From JAGBWK01 sp964544595 (lineage in GTDB: Bacteria; Bacteroidota; Bacteroidia; Bacteroidales; Muribaculaceae), in assembly GCA_964544595.1 (NCBI GenBank), contig CAZJBM010000007.1, forward strand, positions 19,808-83,807: 64,000 nt of DNA. Reading direction: 5' to 3'. Both the position numbers and the translations under genes were made by a program. Positions 16,103 to 25,977 of this stretch are shown here, piece after piece. Position 1 is the first letter of the stretch; each line of letters opens with the position of its first letter. The notes beneath the pieces were generated by a model. It worked only from the letters and a program-made list of their open reading frames with translations. It ran no database searches and had not been told where the DNA came from.

Positions 16103-18874
16103 TTACCCCACAACGATATTGACTATTTTGTTGGGCACGACTATTACTTTACGTATAGTCTTTCCTTCAAGCCATTTAGCCGACTGCGAATCGGCCTTGG
16201 CCATTTCCTCTACCGTCTTCGCGTCAGTGCCGGCGGGAACGCTCATTGTGAAGCGCGCTTTGCCGTTGAACGAAACGGCATAGTTGACATTGGCTTCTTT
16301 GAGATATTCCTCGTTGTGCTTGGGCCATTGGGCGTCGTTGACCGTAGTGTCATTGCCGAGCGCGTGCCAGAGCTCTTCAGCGACGTGAGGGGCAAAAGGC
16401 GCGAGAAGCACTACAAGCTGGCTGAGCACTTCGGCTGAGTGACATTTCTGCGCCGTGAGCTCGTTGACGCATATCATGAAAGCCGATATAGAGGTGTTGT
16501 AAGAGAAATTCTCTATATCCCAGGTCACTTTCTTGATGAGTTTATGAAGCGATTTGAGCGCGTCGGCGGTAGGCTTTTCGTCGGTCACGAGCCATTGGTC
16601 GCCTTTATAGAAAAGACCCCAGAGCTTTTTGATAAAGCGGTTGACGCCATCGATGCCGTTGGTGTCCCACGGTTTGCTCTGCTCAAGCGGGCCGAGGAAC
16701 ATCTCATAGAGGCGCAGCGTGTCGGCGCCGTATTGCTCTACTATATCATCGGGGTTAACGACGTTGAACATCGATTTCGACATTTTCTCAACCGCCCAGC
16801 CGCACACGTATTTTCCGTCTTCGAGGATAAACTCGGCGTCGGCGTAGTCAGGACGCCATGCGCGGAACTTGTCTATGTCGAGAATATCGTTGCTTACTAT
16901 ATTGACATCCACATGTATAGGAGTAGTATCGTACTCCTTGCGGAGATTGTATGACACAAACGTGTTGGTGTTCTTTATGCGGTATACGAAGTTGCTTCGG
17001 CCCTGTATCATACCCTGGTTAATGAGCTTGTTGAAAGGCTCGTCCTCCACTACCATTCCGAGGTCGAAGAGAAATTTATTCCAGAATCGGCTGTAGATTA
17101 GGTGGCCGGTAGCGTGCTCCGTACCTCCGATGTAGAGGTCGACGTTGCGCCAGTATTCATTAGCGTCTTTGCCGACGAGGGCGTCGTTGTTGCGCGGATC
17201 CATGTATCGGAGATAGTAGGCCGACGATCCGGCGAATCCCGGCATGGTGCATTTCTCCAGCTCCCATCCCTCCTCGGTTTTCCAGTTTTTGGCGCGTCCG
17301 AGCGGCGGTTCGCCCGACTCGGTAGGCAAGTAGCTGTCTATTTCGGGGAGTAGGAGAGGCAGCTTCTCCACGTCGAGCATATAGGGGATTCCATCCTTAT
17401 AATATACGGGGAAGGGTTCGCCCCAATAGCGCTGGCGACTGAAGATAGCGTCGCGGAGACGGAAATTCACTTTCACTTTGCCTATTTTCTTCTCCTCGAT
17501 GAATTTCTTGGTCTTAGCTATCGCGTCTTTCACTTCAAGGCCGTTGAGGTCGAGCTCGGGGCCGCATGAATTTATCATCTTGCCCTCTTTGGCGTCGAAG
17601 CTCTCTTCGCTGACGTCGGCCCCCTCTATAAGAGGTATTATAGGCAGACCGAAATGCTTGGCGAAAGCATAGTCGCGGCTGTCGTGGGCCGGAACTGCCA
17701 TTATGGCGCCCGTGCCGTAACCCGCAAGCACGTAGTCGCTTACCCAGATAGGTATCTCTTTGCCTGAAAGAGGATTGATAGCGTAGGCGCCTGTGAATAC
17801 ACCCGACACTTTCTTATCTATCATGCGCTCGCGCTCGGTCTTGCTCTTTATCGATTCCTTATAAGCCTTCACAGCCTCGGCCTGCTCGGGGGTGGTCACC
17901 ATATCTACGTACTTGCTTTCCGGGGCAAGCACCATGAATGTCACGCCAAAGACTGTATCGGCGCGGGTAGTGAATATCTCAAGCTCTACGTCGCTGTCGG
18001 CTACCTTGAAGCGCATTTCCGCGCCCTCAGAGCGGCCGATCCAGTTGCGCTGCGTCTCTTTGAGCGAATCAGTCCAGTCGATGCTTTCGAGTCCTTCAAG
18101 CAAGCGGGGGGCGTAAGCCGACACGCGGAGACACCATTGATACATCACCTTCTGCTCTACGGGATAGCCGCCGCGCACCGACAATCCTTCGCTCACCTCG
18201 TCATTGGCAAGCACCGTCCCGAGTTCGGGACACCAATTGACCATCGTGTTGCCGAGATAGGCGATGCGGTAGTTCATAAGGGTATCGCTCTTCTCCTTCT
18301 CGCTCATTGCTTTCCACTCGTCGGCGGTGAAACGCAGCTCCTTTGTGCAAGCGGCATTGATGCCCTCCGTTCCTTTTTCCTCAAAATGCGATATGAGGTC
18401 GGCTATAGGTTTGGCCTTCTGCTCGGCGTTGTCGAAGTAGGAGTTGAACATCTTGATGAACGCCCACTGCGTCCACTTATAGTACTCCGGGTCGCACGTT
18501 TTTATCTCGCGGCTCCAGTCGTAGCAGAAGCCTATCTTGTCGAGCTGCGAGCGGTAGCGGGCTATGTTGTTGCGGGTGGTGATTTCGGGATGTTGCCCCG
18601 TCTGGATAGCGTACTGCTCGGCCGGCAGTCCGTAGGCGTCGTAACCCATCGGGTGAAGCACGTTGAAACCCTGGAGGCGCTTGTAGCGCGAATAAATGTC
18701 CGACGCAATGTAGCCGAGCGGATGACCCACGTGGAGTCCGGCGCCTGAAGGGTAGGGAAACATATCAAGCACATAGAACTTGGGCTTTGATTTGTCGACC
18801 TCGGTTTTATATACATTATTATCTTTCCAATACTGTTGCCAGCGGGCTTCTATATCTTTATGCTTATATTCCAT
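16103..18874 (-). CDS. leuS: leucyl-tRNA synthetase
   Basis: The 923-residue class I synthetase charges tRNA-Leu. The HIGH-like motif GLHVGHPLGY is near residue 43 and KMSKS (VEKMSKSMFN) near 696. The CP1 editing domain shows the threonine-rich FTTRADTVFGVTFMVLAPES. There is an insert between about 575 and 670 (IKNTNTFVSYNLRKEYDTTPIHVDVNIV), typical of Bacteroidota LeuRS, which are longer than the E. coli enzyme. I chose the ATG at 18874 (MEYKHKDIEARWQQYW), the usual family start. nadA ends 26 bases upstream. Confidence 0.95.
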   Translation of the reverse strand: MEYKHKDIEARWQQYWKDNNVYKTEVDKSKPKFYVLDMFPYPSGAGLHVGHPLGYIASDIYSRYKRLQGFNVLHPMGYDAYGLPAEQYAIQTGQHPEITTRNNIARYRSQLDKIGFCYDWSREIKTCDPEYYKWTQWAFIKMFNSYFDNAEQKAKPIADLISHFEEKGTEGINAACTKELRFTADEWKAMSEKEKSDTLMNYRIAYLGNTMVNWCPELGTVLANDEVSEGLSVRGGYPVEQKVMYQWCLRVSAYAPRLLEGLESIDWTDSLKETQRNWIGRSEGAEMRFKVADSDVELEIFTTRADTVFGVTFMVLAPESKYVDMVTTPEQAEAVKAYKESIKSKTERERMIDKKVSGVFTGAYAINPLSGKEIPIWVSDYVLAGYGTGAIMAVPAHDSRDYAFAKHFGLPIIPLIEGADVSEESFDAKEGKMINSCGPELDLNGLEVKDAIAKTKKFIEEKKIGKVKVNFRLRDAIFSRQRYWGEPFPVYYKDGIPYMLDVEKLPLLLPEIDSYLPTESGEPPLGRAKNWKTEEGWELEKCTMPGFAGSSAYYLRYMDPRNNDALVGKDANEYWRNVDLYIGGTEHATGHLIYSRFWNKFLFDLGMVVEDEPFNKLINQGMIQGRSNFVYRIKNTNTFVSYNLRKEYDTTPIHVDVNIVSNDILDIDKFRAWRPDYADAEFILEDGKYVCGWAVEKMSKSMFNVVNPDDIVEQYGADTLRLYEMFLGPLEQSKPWDTNGIDGVNRFIKKLWGLFYKGDQWLVTDEKPTADALKSLHKLIKKVTWDIENFSYNTSISAFMICVNELTAQKCHSAEVLSQLVVLLAPFAPHVAEELWHALGNDTTVNDAQWPKHNEEYLKEANVNYAVSFNGKARFTMSVPAGTDAKTVEEMAKADSQSAKWLEGKTIRKVIVVPNKIVNIVVG

Positions 18875-18900
18875 CTTTTTCAATGAGTGATTAATGTGAA

Positions 18901-19866
18901 CTACTTGGGGTTGTTGATCGACTTCGACAACTCTATCATCCGCTCGATCGGGCGGCGGGCTTTCACCGCAATCTCCTCGTCGACCACTATTTCGGGCTTC
19001 TCGTCGCGGAGGCAGTCGCGAAGCTTCTCGAGGGTGTTGAGCTTCATGAAGTTGCAGTCGTTGCAGCCGCAAGTTGAGTCAACCGGGGGCGCAGCGATGA
19101 ATTCCTTATCGGGGCAAGCCTTCTGCATCTGGTGGAGAATACCGCTCTCCGTAGCCACTATAAACTGCTTGGCGTCGCTTTCCTTAGCATAATTAAGCAG
19201 GGCGGCGGTCGACCCGACCTTGTCGGCCAGCATCACTACCTGGCGCTTGCACTCGGGATGCACCAGCAGCTTCGCCTCCGGGTACTCTCTCTTAAGCTCG
19301 ATGATCTTTTCGAGCGAGAACTGCTCATGAACGTGGCAGGCGCCGTTCCATAGAAGCATCGAGCGGCCCGTGACGCCGTTGATGTAATTGCCCAGATTAC
19401 GGTCGGGGCCGAATATGATTTTCTCCTCAGGCGGGAACGATTCCACTATCTGGCGGGCGTTGGAAGAAGTGACCACCACGTCGGTCAGAGCCTTCACCGC
19501 AGCCGAGGTGTTGACATAGCTTATAACCGTATGGTCGGGATGAGACTCCACAAACGCCTTGAATTCATCGGCCGGGCAAGAGTCGGCGAGCGAGCATCCG
19601 GCGGCGGCGTCGGGAATGAGCACCTTCTTGTCGGGGCAAAGAATCTTTGCCGTCTCCCCCATGAAATGAACGCCGCACATCACAATGACGGGCTCGTCGA
19701 TTTTCTCGGCTATCTGCGCGAGGGCGAGCGAGTCGCCTATGAAATCAGCCACATCCTGAATTTCAGATCGCTGATAATAATGGCCGAGAATGACGGCGCG
19801 CTTCTCCTTCTTGAGTCGGAGAATCTCGTCGACGAGTTGACGGCGTGAGTCTTTTTCAACAGTCAT
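18901..19866 (-). CDS. nadA: quinolinate synthase A
   Basis: The 321-residue [4Fe-4S] enzyme condenses iminoaspartate with dihydroxyacetone phosphate to quinolinate in NAD synthesis. It starts with the family pattern ILGHYYQRSEIQDVADFIGDS. Cluster-ligand cysteines are visible in MCGVHFMGETAKILCP, in NGACHVHEQF and in GCNDCNFMKLNTLEK near the C-terminus. Length fits the short NadA type. It is the first gene of the minus-strand unit nadA-leuS-yfhO-glgB. No nadB or nadC is next to it. Confidence 0.95.
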   Translation of the reverse strand: MTVEKDSRRQLVDEILRLKKEKRAVILGHYYQRSEIQDVADFIGDSLALAQIAEKIDEPVIVMCGVHFMGETAKILCPDKKVLIPDAAAGCSLADSCPADEFKAFVESHPDHTVISYVNTSAAVKALTDVVVTSSNARQIVESFPPEEKIIFGPDRNLGNYINGVTGRSMLLWNGACHVHEQFSLEKIIELKREYPEAKLLVHPECKRQVVMLADKVGSTAALLNYAKESDAKQFIVATESGILHQMQKACPDKEFIAAPPVDSTCGCNDCNFMKLNTLEKLRDCLRDEKPEIVVDEEIAVKARRPIERMIELSKSINNPK

Positions 19867-20491
19867 TTAATATTCTTGAAATTTAAATTTTTTGAAAAAA
19901 TCTTTTTAAAGGAATAATAATAAGCGATGTTGATAGCCGCGATAAATAATCGGCGTAAAATTTGCATATTAACTTATCAATATAGCCGTTATACAACTTT
20001 ACATCTTATTAACACTATTAACTTCTGATAATCATAGTGTTTAGCCACTTTATCAACACGCTGTCAATAATACGCGAAGTTAATAAAATAATTCAAATAT
20101 GTTGTAGAAAAGTAAGTAAATAAGCGTTGAAACAGGTTTAATACAAATAAAATAACTTATTTGGATAATACTCCTCAGCCGCATATATGGCATTAATAAT
20201 CAGAAATGCAAACCTTTCTTTTAAAAACCTATCAAATACTTTTCCACACTTATCAACACCCTTATCAACACCCCCGACATGGTCCGGTTAAAGCAACTTG
20301 ATTTATGTTTAATTTGAATTCTATGCTGAATGTTGGTATAAACTAATCTTACTCACTTTTATAAATATCATGGTAATAATAGGGTAGGGGGAAGGGGGGA
20401 GTTTCGATTATTTTGCGTACTTTTGTGAGGCGGTGAGGCCGGGAACGCCGATGGCGGCGAGGCTTCATGCTATGGTTTTTATCGTTTTGAA
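19867..20491. other. AT-rich intergenic region with DnaA-box-like cluster (possible origin)
   Basis: No gene is seen in these 625 bases between divergent nadA and the AraC-type regulator. The first 250 bases are very AT-rich. Motifs close to the DnaA box TTWTCCACA: TTTTCCACA at 20240-20248, TTATCAACA at 20250-20258, 20262-20270 and 20050-20058, TTATTAACA at 20006-20014, TTATCAATA at 19974-19982, and CTATCAACA (minus) at 19928-19936. Three of them lie in tandem with gaps of 1-3 bases. The layout resembles a replication origin, but it could also be a DnaA-bound promoter. TACTTTTG at 20418-20425 may be the -7 box for the next gene. Confidence 0.4.
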
Positions 20492-23400
20492 ATGGCAAGA
20501 ATACTGATTATATTGATTACGGCGGTGATTTCTCTCGTCGCGCATGCCGATTTCTTTTGCAGGAAACGGAATTTTGCGGCCAATGAAAGCGCGCTCGAAG
20601 GGCATATCTCCAATGTGCAGCAAGATAGCGTGGGATTCCTGTGGTTCGCAACATGGAACGGCCTGGTAAGATATGACGGCTACAATTTCCACGCGTTCCA
20701 GCCTATTCTCTTTTCCGACGGCAATATCTACTCCAACCGTATCTATAATATAAGAATCAGCTCGTCGGGCGATATATGGTGCGTGTCGTCAGACAACAAC
20801 CTCTATCTTTTCAATCGCGCCACCATGAAGTTTCAGAATCTGCATAAGCTTATTCCTGAGATTTCCGAAAAGAAGGTAAAGGTTATAACCCCGATGAAAA
20901 ACGGGGCCACGTGGATAGTTTTCAAGGATTTCACGGCTCTGAGGCTTAATGACGACAATCCGCTCGATGATTACATATTTATCGGCAACGCCGACAATGT
21001 CAGCAAATCCAATCCGCGCATCAATTCTATCAGCCGAACTGATATAGGCGATGAATGGTTTCTTACCGACACTAAGGCGTTGAACATAACGAGGGGTTAC
21101 TCTGTGGCGGGAAATTATCGATCTGTTTATTCACTGCGCGGCAGTAATTTTCTGATTGCTAATAACGGGGGCATTGTGCGCACCGACTTGAAGGGAAACA
21201 GAACTTACGACGCTATGCGCCCTATGCAAGTCAACTACACGCTGAGCGTCGACAACAGGCTCGTTATGGCAACCGATGGCGGCATGGTGATATTCAACCC
21301 CACGAGCGGCGAGTTCTCAACCTATGGTGATTTTCCGGTGGTATATATCTTTAAGGACTCGCGCCACAGGGTATGGTGCTTCGGAGAGAACGGCGTCACC
21401 GGGTTGATCGAGAATGTCAACGACGATAGATTCAAGGTGTTTCGCTCCCGCATAAGCTCGTCGGAGGAGATAATGAAAAATCCGCAGATAATATTCGAGC
21501 AGCCTTCGGGAGAGATTATTCTCCGCCCGATAGGGGGTGTGCTGTCATACTACGATGAGGCCGACGACGAGATAAAGGATTGCATCTTTCAGGAGAACGA
21601 CAGCTATTGGTCAAACTATTCTCCCGAAGGCGTAAAGAAATTTCTCGTCGACCATGATTCCAATCTGTGGGTTTTTCACGAAAACGGAGCTGATTGCATT
21701 AATTTCAAGAAGAAATACTTCGACGCCGTGCCCAACGCAGCGAAGCAGGAGACTCGCGCGCTTGCTGTCGACAAATCGGGTCGATACTGGCTGGCCGACC
21801 GCGGCAATCAGCTCCGTGTGGCTGACTCCACGCTCAAAACCGGCCTCTATGTAGCCAGCGACGGCACGTTAACGGCGTCTCCATCGCGATTTTCAAGTAT
21901 GGCCGTATACTCGATTCATGCGGGCACCGACGGCAATGTGTGGGTCGGCACCAAAGGCGACGGCCTGTATCTTCTGCGACCGCGGTCAGGGGGCAGGGCG
22001 GCATACGATGTTAGCCACTTCTCCGCTTCGGCCTCCGATCCTTCGCTGAGAATACCTACCGATACGGTCTACGACATTGAGATTGCCGGTGGCAAGGTGT
22101 GGATAGGATCCTACGGCAACGGGTTGAGCGTGGGCGTTCCGACCGCTTCGGGCTACCGATTCAGCCACGTCAAGAACCAGCCTGCCGGAATGAAGATACG
22201 CTCCATCCGCTACCACGGCGACAACACGCTGGTTATCGGCACTGCCGACGGCCTCGTCACGGCCGATATAAGCGACCTTAACGCCCCCCGATTCTTTACC
22301 AATAGATTCCGCAACGAAGAGTGGGGGCTGAAGGGCAACGATGTGATGGAGGTGGTTGATTTTAATGATTCGCTGTATGTATGCGTGTTCGGCAACGGAC
22401 TGAGCCGCATCGACTCCGACAATATTCTGAGCGACGAAATCCATTTCACCAACTTCCCGATACCCTCTTCGGCCAGCGCCGGGCAGATAAAGACCGCGAT
22501 CACCGACGGCAACAATATATGGGTGGTATCTGAAAAATCTATAAGCAAATTCTCGCCCCGCACAGGGCTTTACACTATCTACGACAACGATAACTTCATG
22601 GGCCATTTCAGGCTTTCGGAGGCAGCTCCCGCTTTTGCCGACGGTCGCCTTATTGTCGGCACTTCCGAAGGGGTTATGCGCTTTAATCCCGACGACACGG
22701 AGCTTCAGGAGCGCGATAACCGTCGTATAGCCATCACCGGTATCCGCTATCAGAACGACATGGAGATTCATCCGCTCAACGACACCGATTCTATCATATT
22801 GTCGCCCGACCGCCGCAGCTTCGCCCTATACCTCTCAGCCATGAAATTCGGCGGCGAGGATAACATACGCTTCCGTTATCGCCTCGAAGGGTACGACAAG
22901 GGGTGGAACTACGCCTCGGAAAATCATCCGGAAATCACTTACAATAATCTTCCCCCCGGCCATTATAGCCTAATCATCGAGTGCACAGCCCCCGACGGAT
23001 CATGGCAGCCGACGGCCCGCAATATATATCTTTACGCCAAGCCTCGCTTCACCGAAACCACTCTGTTTAAGGTGATCATCGCCTTACTCTGCGCTATCGC
23101 CGTATGCTCGCTCGGATATGCGGCCATATATTTCAAGAAGATGCGCAATGAGATACAGAAGAAGTATTCGCTTCTTATGAGCATCGACCGCCTCAGCCGT
23201 GATTATATGGCCGAGAAGGCCGGGGAGACTTCAGCCCCTGAGCCTGATGATGATGAGGCGCTTGACAAGAAATTCATAGAGGATTCGGTCAAATTTATCA
23301 ACGAGAATATCGACAATCCAGAGCTGGTGGTTGAGGATCTTGCCCGCAATGCCGGAATGAGCCGCACGGCCTATTTCAATCGCATGAAGCAGATCACGGG

Positions 23401-23593
23401 GCTGTCGCCCGTAGGGTTCATCAAGCAGATGCGCATTAAGAGCGCGTTGCGGCTGCTCGAACAGCAAGACACGATGTCGATTACCGATGTCGCTTACCGC
23501 GTGGGCTTTACCGACCCGAAATACTTCTCCCGCTGCTTCAAATCAGAGATGGGCATGACCCCGTCGCAATACCTCGACAGCCGCAAATCATAG
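20492..23593 (+). CDS. membrane-spanning propeller-AraC regulator without kinase (SusR/HTCS-like)
   Basis: The 1033-residue protein has a signal or anchor helix (1-19), two seven-bladed regulator propellers (about 25-740, e.g. GFLWFATWNGLVRYDGYNF and NVWVGTKGDGLYLL), a Y_Y_Y domain (about 755-850) and one membrane helix (about 856-880). A short linker leads to an AraC HTH pair (about 925-1033, ARNAGMSRTAYFNRMKQITGLSP and VAYRVGFTDPKYFSRCFKSEMGMTPSQYL). No histidine kinase or receiver domain lies between, unlike hybrid two-component systems. It should sense a glycan fragment in the periplasm and act directly on DNA at the membrane. The pectate lyase next door suggests a pectin ligand (inference). 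Confidence 0.85.
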   Translation: MARILIILITAVISLVAHADFFCRKRNFAANESALEGHISNVQQDSVGFLWFATWNGLVRYDGYNFHAFQPILFSDGNIYSNRIYNIRISSSGDIWCVSSDNNLYLFNRATMKFQNLHKLIPEISEKKVKVITPMKNGATWIVFKDFTALRLNDDNPLDDYIFIGNADNVSKSNPRINSISRTDIGDEWFLTDTKALNITRGYSVAGNYRSVYSLRGSNFLIANNGGIVRTDLKGNRTYDAMRPMQVNYTLSVDNRLVMATDGGMVIFNPTSGEFSTYGDFPVVYIFKDSRHRVWCFGENGVTGLIENVNDDRFKVFRSRISSSEEIMKNPQIIFEQPSGEIILRPIGGVLSYYDEADDEIKDCIFQENDSYWSNYSPEGVKKFLVDHDSNLWVFHENGADCINFKKKYFDAVPNAAKQETRALAVDKSGRYWLADRGNQLRVADSTLKTGLYVASDGTLTASPSRFSSMAVYSIHAGTDGNVWVGTKGDGLYLLRPRSGGRAAYDVSHFSASASDPSLRIPTDTVYDIEIAGGKVWIGSYGNGLSVGVPTASGYRFSHVKNQPAGMKIRSIRYHGDNTLVIGTADGLVTADISDLNAPRFFTNRFRNEEWGLKGNDVMEVVDFNDSLYVCVFGNGLSRIDSDNILSDEIHFTNFPIPSSASAGQIKTAITDGNNIWVVSEKSISKFSPRTGLYTIYDNDNFMGHFRLSEAAPAFADGRLIVGTSEGVMRFNPDDTELQERDNRRIAITGIRYQNDMEIHPLNDTDSIILSPDRRSFALYLSAMKFGGEDNIRFRYRLEGYDKGWNYASENHPEITYNNLPPGHYSLIIECTAPDGSWQPTARNIYLYAKPRFTETTLFKVIIALLCAIAVCSLGYAAIYFKKMRNEIQKKYSLLMSIDRLSRDYMAEKAGETSAPEPDDDEALDKKFIEDSVKFINENIDNPELVVEDLARNAGMSRTAYFNRMKQITGLSPVGFIKQMRIKSALRLLEQQDTMSITDVAYRVGFTDPKYFSRCFKSEMGMTPSQYLDSRKS

Positions 23594-23668
23594 CCCCAAG
23601 CGCCTCCCGCCCGCATCCCCCTCTGATTTTCCCCGCCTCCTCCTTCCCTTTACTACTTTAAAAAAACA

Positions 23669-23708
23669 AAGTTGGATCGGCAGCTTGAAAAAGCTATCGG
23701 TCCAACTT
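23669..23708. terminator. bidirectional terminator
   Basis: An 18-base arm (AAGTTGGATCGGCAGCTT, 23669-23686) and its near-complement (23691-23708) surround a GAAA loop. A-rich sequence before and TTTT after give T-tracts on both strands. It lies between the convergent regulator and pectate lyase. Confidence 0.88.
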
Positions 23709-23732
23709 TTCGGAGTAATATAGGATATGGGA

Positions 23733-25547
23733 TTAGCGAGCGATTATCTTTCTTACTTTACGACCTGATTTCACTATGTAGACGCCGGCGGGGAGATTAT
23801 CGGCCGACCCCGTAGCCACTCTTATGCCCTGGAGGTTGTAGATCTCGGTCGGGGTGTCGCTGCCGGATATGATTTCGGCGATACCCGACATTGAGAATTC
23901 GGTTTCGCCCTGAACGGCCATAAGCGAGGGCTTATACGAGAGTATTGCCGATTTGAGCGGTTGGTTGACGTCGTGGTCGGCATCGTCGACGCTGTTGTCA
24001 AACTTCCATTTGAAGTCGCCGCCGTTCATTCGTCCGGCCATCGCGGTCACGATCTCGGGTACTTTGGCTGTAGCGTCGGGAACGCTTACGTACATCCCCT
24101 CGGCTGTGTCGAAGTTGGAGTATTTCCATGCGCCGTTGACGCTGACAACCGTTTCGGGGACAATCTCGTCGCGCGCAGCCACGGCGTATGCGTCAAACTG
24201 GGTTTCATGTTCATGCTGAGTGACGAATTTAGGGGTGACTTCGGCGAAAATATTGTCGTAAGCCTTTGTCATGCCACCCTCCTGGCCCGAGAATGTGCCC
24301 TTGAGCGTGTATGTGCCTTTGGCTTCGTCGTATTTGTCGGTGCCTTGACCTGAAATCATCATCGGGCGGCGCACGTTGCGGAAATAGTTGCCCTCGATAA
24401 AGGCCGAGGTCTCTGAGGTGTTGCCGATGCCGTAGACCGAAACCCCGTCGTAGTAGTTGTTGTAAACGTGGGCGGTGGTGTAGTGGAGGCGGGGGCAGCG
24501 CGAGTCGGCGTGGTCAAACCAATTGTGGTGGAATGTTATCGACAGGTTGCCCTTCTTCTCGCCTGTGGCGCCGCCGCATCCCATCACTTTGCCGCTGTCA
24601 AAGAAGTGGTTATAGCTTATCGTCACGAAAGTCGAATAGTACTTCATGTCGATACTGCCGTCGCCCTTCACTTGGTCGGAGTCGCTGCCGGGCTTGCCGT
24701 AGAAGAAGTCGATGTTGTGGAGCCAGATATTGGTGTTGTCTGTGTCCATCGAGACGGCGTCGTCACCAAAAAGCATTATGCCTACGTTGCGTATCTCGAT
24801 GTTATGGGCGCGCTTGAAGCATATACCGTAGCCATAGAGCGTCGCGTCGTCACCGATGCCTTCGAGGGTTATGTTCTCGATAAGCTTCTCGGTGTTGTTA
24901 TTGCCCTGAAAATTAATGTAATTGTTGTCTTTGAGCCCCGAAAATTCGCTGTCGGTGATGGTGCCGATGAAGCGTATGGCCAGCGGAGTCTTGTCGATAC
25001 CCTTGCCGTAGGCCGAAAGGATGTTGGCCAGGCCTACTTGCTCAACCGGGGCCTGCCCCTTTTTGAGGCAAACGCCGCAGGCGACCGTGTTTACCGAGTT
25101 GGCAGTGACGTAAAGCACCCTTGCTCCCTCCTTAAGCGTTCCGTCCATATTATATGCGCCGGGAATATTGCCGTCGATGAAGGCGAAGCCCTCGCGCAGA
25201 TTAGGCAGAACCTCGATAGCGCCGGTCAATGCCTCGTCGATAACAGCGCCGCTCGCCGAGAGGGCCTGAATCTTTAAGGTGTAGGATCCGGCCCTCAGGC
25301 CCGGGACATCCACGCGGATCGCGTCGGGGTATTCTCTGACGAGAGGATCGTCGACAACGCCGTCGGTGATTCCCTCGCCTGTGTAGCAAACATGATATTT
25401 AACCGCGCCGGCTACGGGTTGCCATTCGGCCGAAGCAGATTCAAGCCAACCTGAACAGCGGTCAACGGTCATGGCATCGGCCAGAGCGGTCGACAGCAAA
25501 GCGGCGGCGGCAAGCGAAAGCGGGCGTAGGATCGATATTTTTTTCAT
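23733..25547 (-). CDS. secreted pectate lyase (PL1-type) with type IX-like sorting tail
   Basis: A 604-residue exported enzyme. After the signal peptide (about 1-24) comes an Ig/Fn3-like region, then a parallel beta-helix pectate lyase domain (about 130-430). It has IENITLEGIGDDATLYGYGI, the calcium-site DDAVSMDTDNTNIWLHNIDF, and the catalytic-arginine region HADSRCPRLHY. It cleaves polygalacturonate by beta-elimination. The C-terminus, TEIYNLQGIRV to LPAGVYIVKSGRKVRKI, is the short sorting tail of Prevotella/Muribaculaceae exported proteins. ATG at 25547; a GTG one codon upstream is possible. A weak -7 box, TACTTTTG, lies at 25610-25617 (minus). Confidence 0.88.
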   Translation of the reverse strand: MKKISILRPLSLAAAALLSTALADAMTVDRCSGWLESASAEWQPVAGAVKYHVCYTGEGITDGVVDDPLVREYPDAIRVDVPGLRAGSYTLKIQALSASGAVIDEALTGAIEVLPNLREGFAFIDGNIPGAYNMDGTLKEGARVLYVTANSVNTVACGVCLKKGQAPVEQVGLANILSAYGKGIDKTPLAIRFIGTITDSEFSGLKDNNYINFQGNNNTEKLIENITLEGIGDDATLYGYGICFKRAHNIEIRNVGIMLFGDDAVSMDTDNTNIWLHNIDFFYGKPGSDSDQVKGDGSIDMKYYSTFVTISYNHFFDSGKVMGCGGATGEKKGNLSITFHHNWFDHADSRCPRLHYTTAHVYNNYYDGVSVYGIGNTSETSAFIEGNYFRNVRRPMMISGQGTDKYDEAKGTYTLKGTFSGQEGGMTKAYDNIFAEVTPKFVTQHEHETQFDAYAVAARDEIVPETVVSVNGAWKYSNFDTAEGMYVSVPDATAKVPEIVTAMAGRMNGGDFKWKFDNSVDDADHDVNQPLKSAILSYKPSLMAVQGETEFSMSGIAEIISGSDTPTEIYNLQGIRVATGSADNLPAGVYIVKSGRKVRKIIAR

Positions 25548-25852
25548 CACGAATTTAGATTTAAAGTATGTAATTTGATTTTGTATTTTGAAGCGTGACT
25601 AAGCGATGGCAAAAGTACATTCATAAGCGCACAGAAATGTCTAAATATTGCCAAAACGAGGTGGAAAAAACGCCAAAACGCCCTTTTTTGCGCCCAAAAG
25701 TGCAGTTTTGGGGGGTAATTTGACACATTTTTTAGCAAAAAAGTCGGTTTAAGACCCCTGTTTGCGCCCATAAAAACGCGCTTTTCGTGTACCCAAAGTC
25801 CTTTTTCCGGGGCTCTTCGCGAAAACAAAAAACGTAGAAAAATCAAAAAACA
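25548..25852. other. intergenic region with no gene seen
   Basis: About 305 bases of AT-rich, low-complexity sequence with repeated gcccaaaa/gcgcccataaaa blocks, between the pectate lyase start and the tRNA promoter. No convincing coding frame. Confidence 0.5.
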
Positions 25853-25884
25853 TTTGCATATAAAAAAAATAAGCAGTAAATTTG
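25853..25884 (+). promoter_or_regulatory. tRNA-Lys promoter
   Basis: TTTG at 25853-25856, 20-base spacer, TAAATTTG at 25877-25884: an exact match to the Bacteroidota consensus, about 20 bases before the tRNA. Confidence 0.85.
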
Positions 25885-25904
25885 CACCGCAAAACAGCAA
25901 AAAT

Positions 25905-25977
25905 GACTCCGTAGCTCAGCTGGTAGAGCAATTGACTCTTAATCAATGGGTCGAGGGTTCGAGCCCCTCCGGGGTCA
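25905..25977 (+). tRNA. tRNA-Lys (anticodon CTT)
   Basis: A 73-base cloverleaf. The acceptor arms GACTCCG and CGGGGTC pair with one G-T wobble, and the discriminator is A at 25977. D-stem GCTC/GAGC, anticodon stem ATTGA/TCAAT with loop CTCTTAA (anticodon CTT), T-stem GAGGG/CCCTC with loop TTCGAGC. The CCA end is not encoded. It marks the left border of the AT-richer accessory region. Confidence 0.95.

Noticed and set aside
25548..25900. 117-codon minus-strand frame between the pectate lyase and tRNA-Lys
   Set aside because: Low-complexity AT-rich sequence with repeated blocks, rich in Phe, Lys and Leu; it overlaps the tRNA promoter and has no family look.
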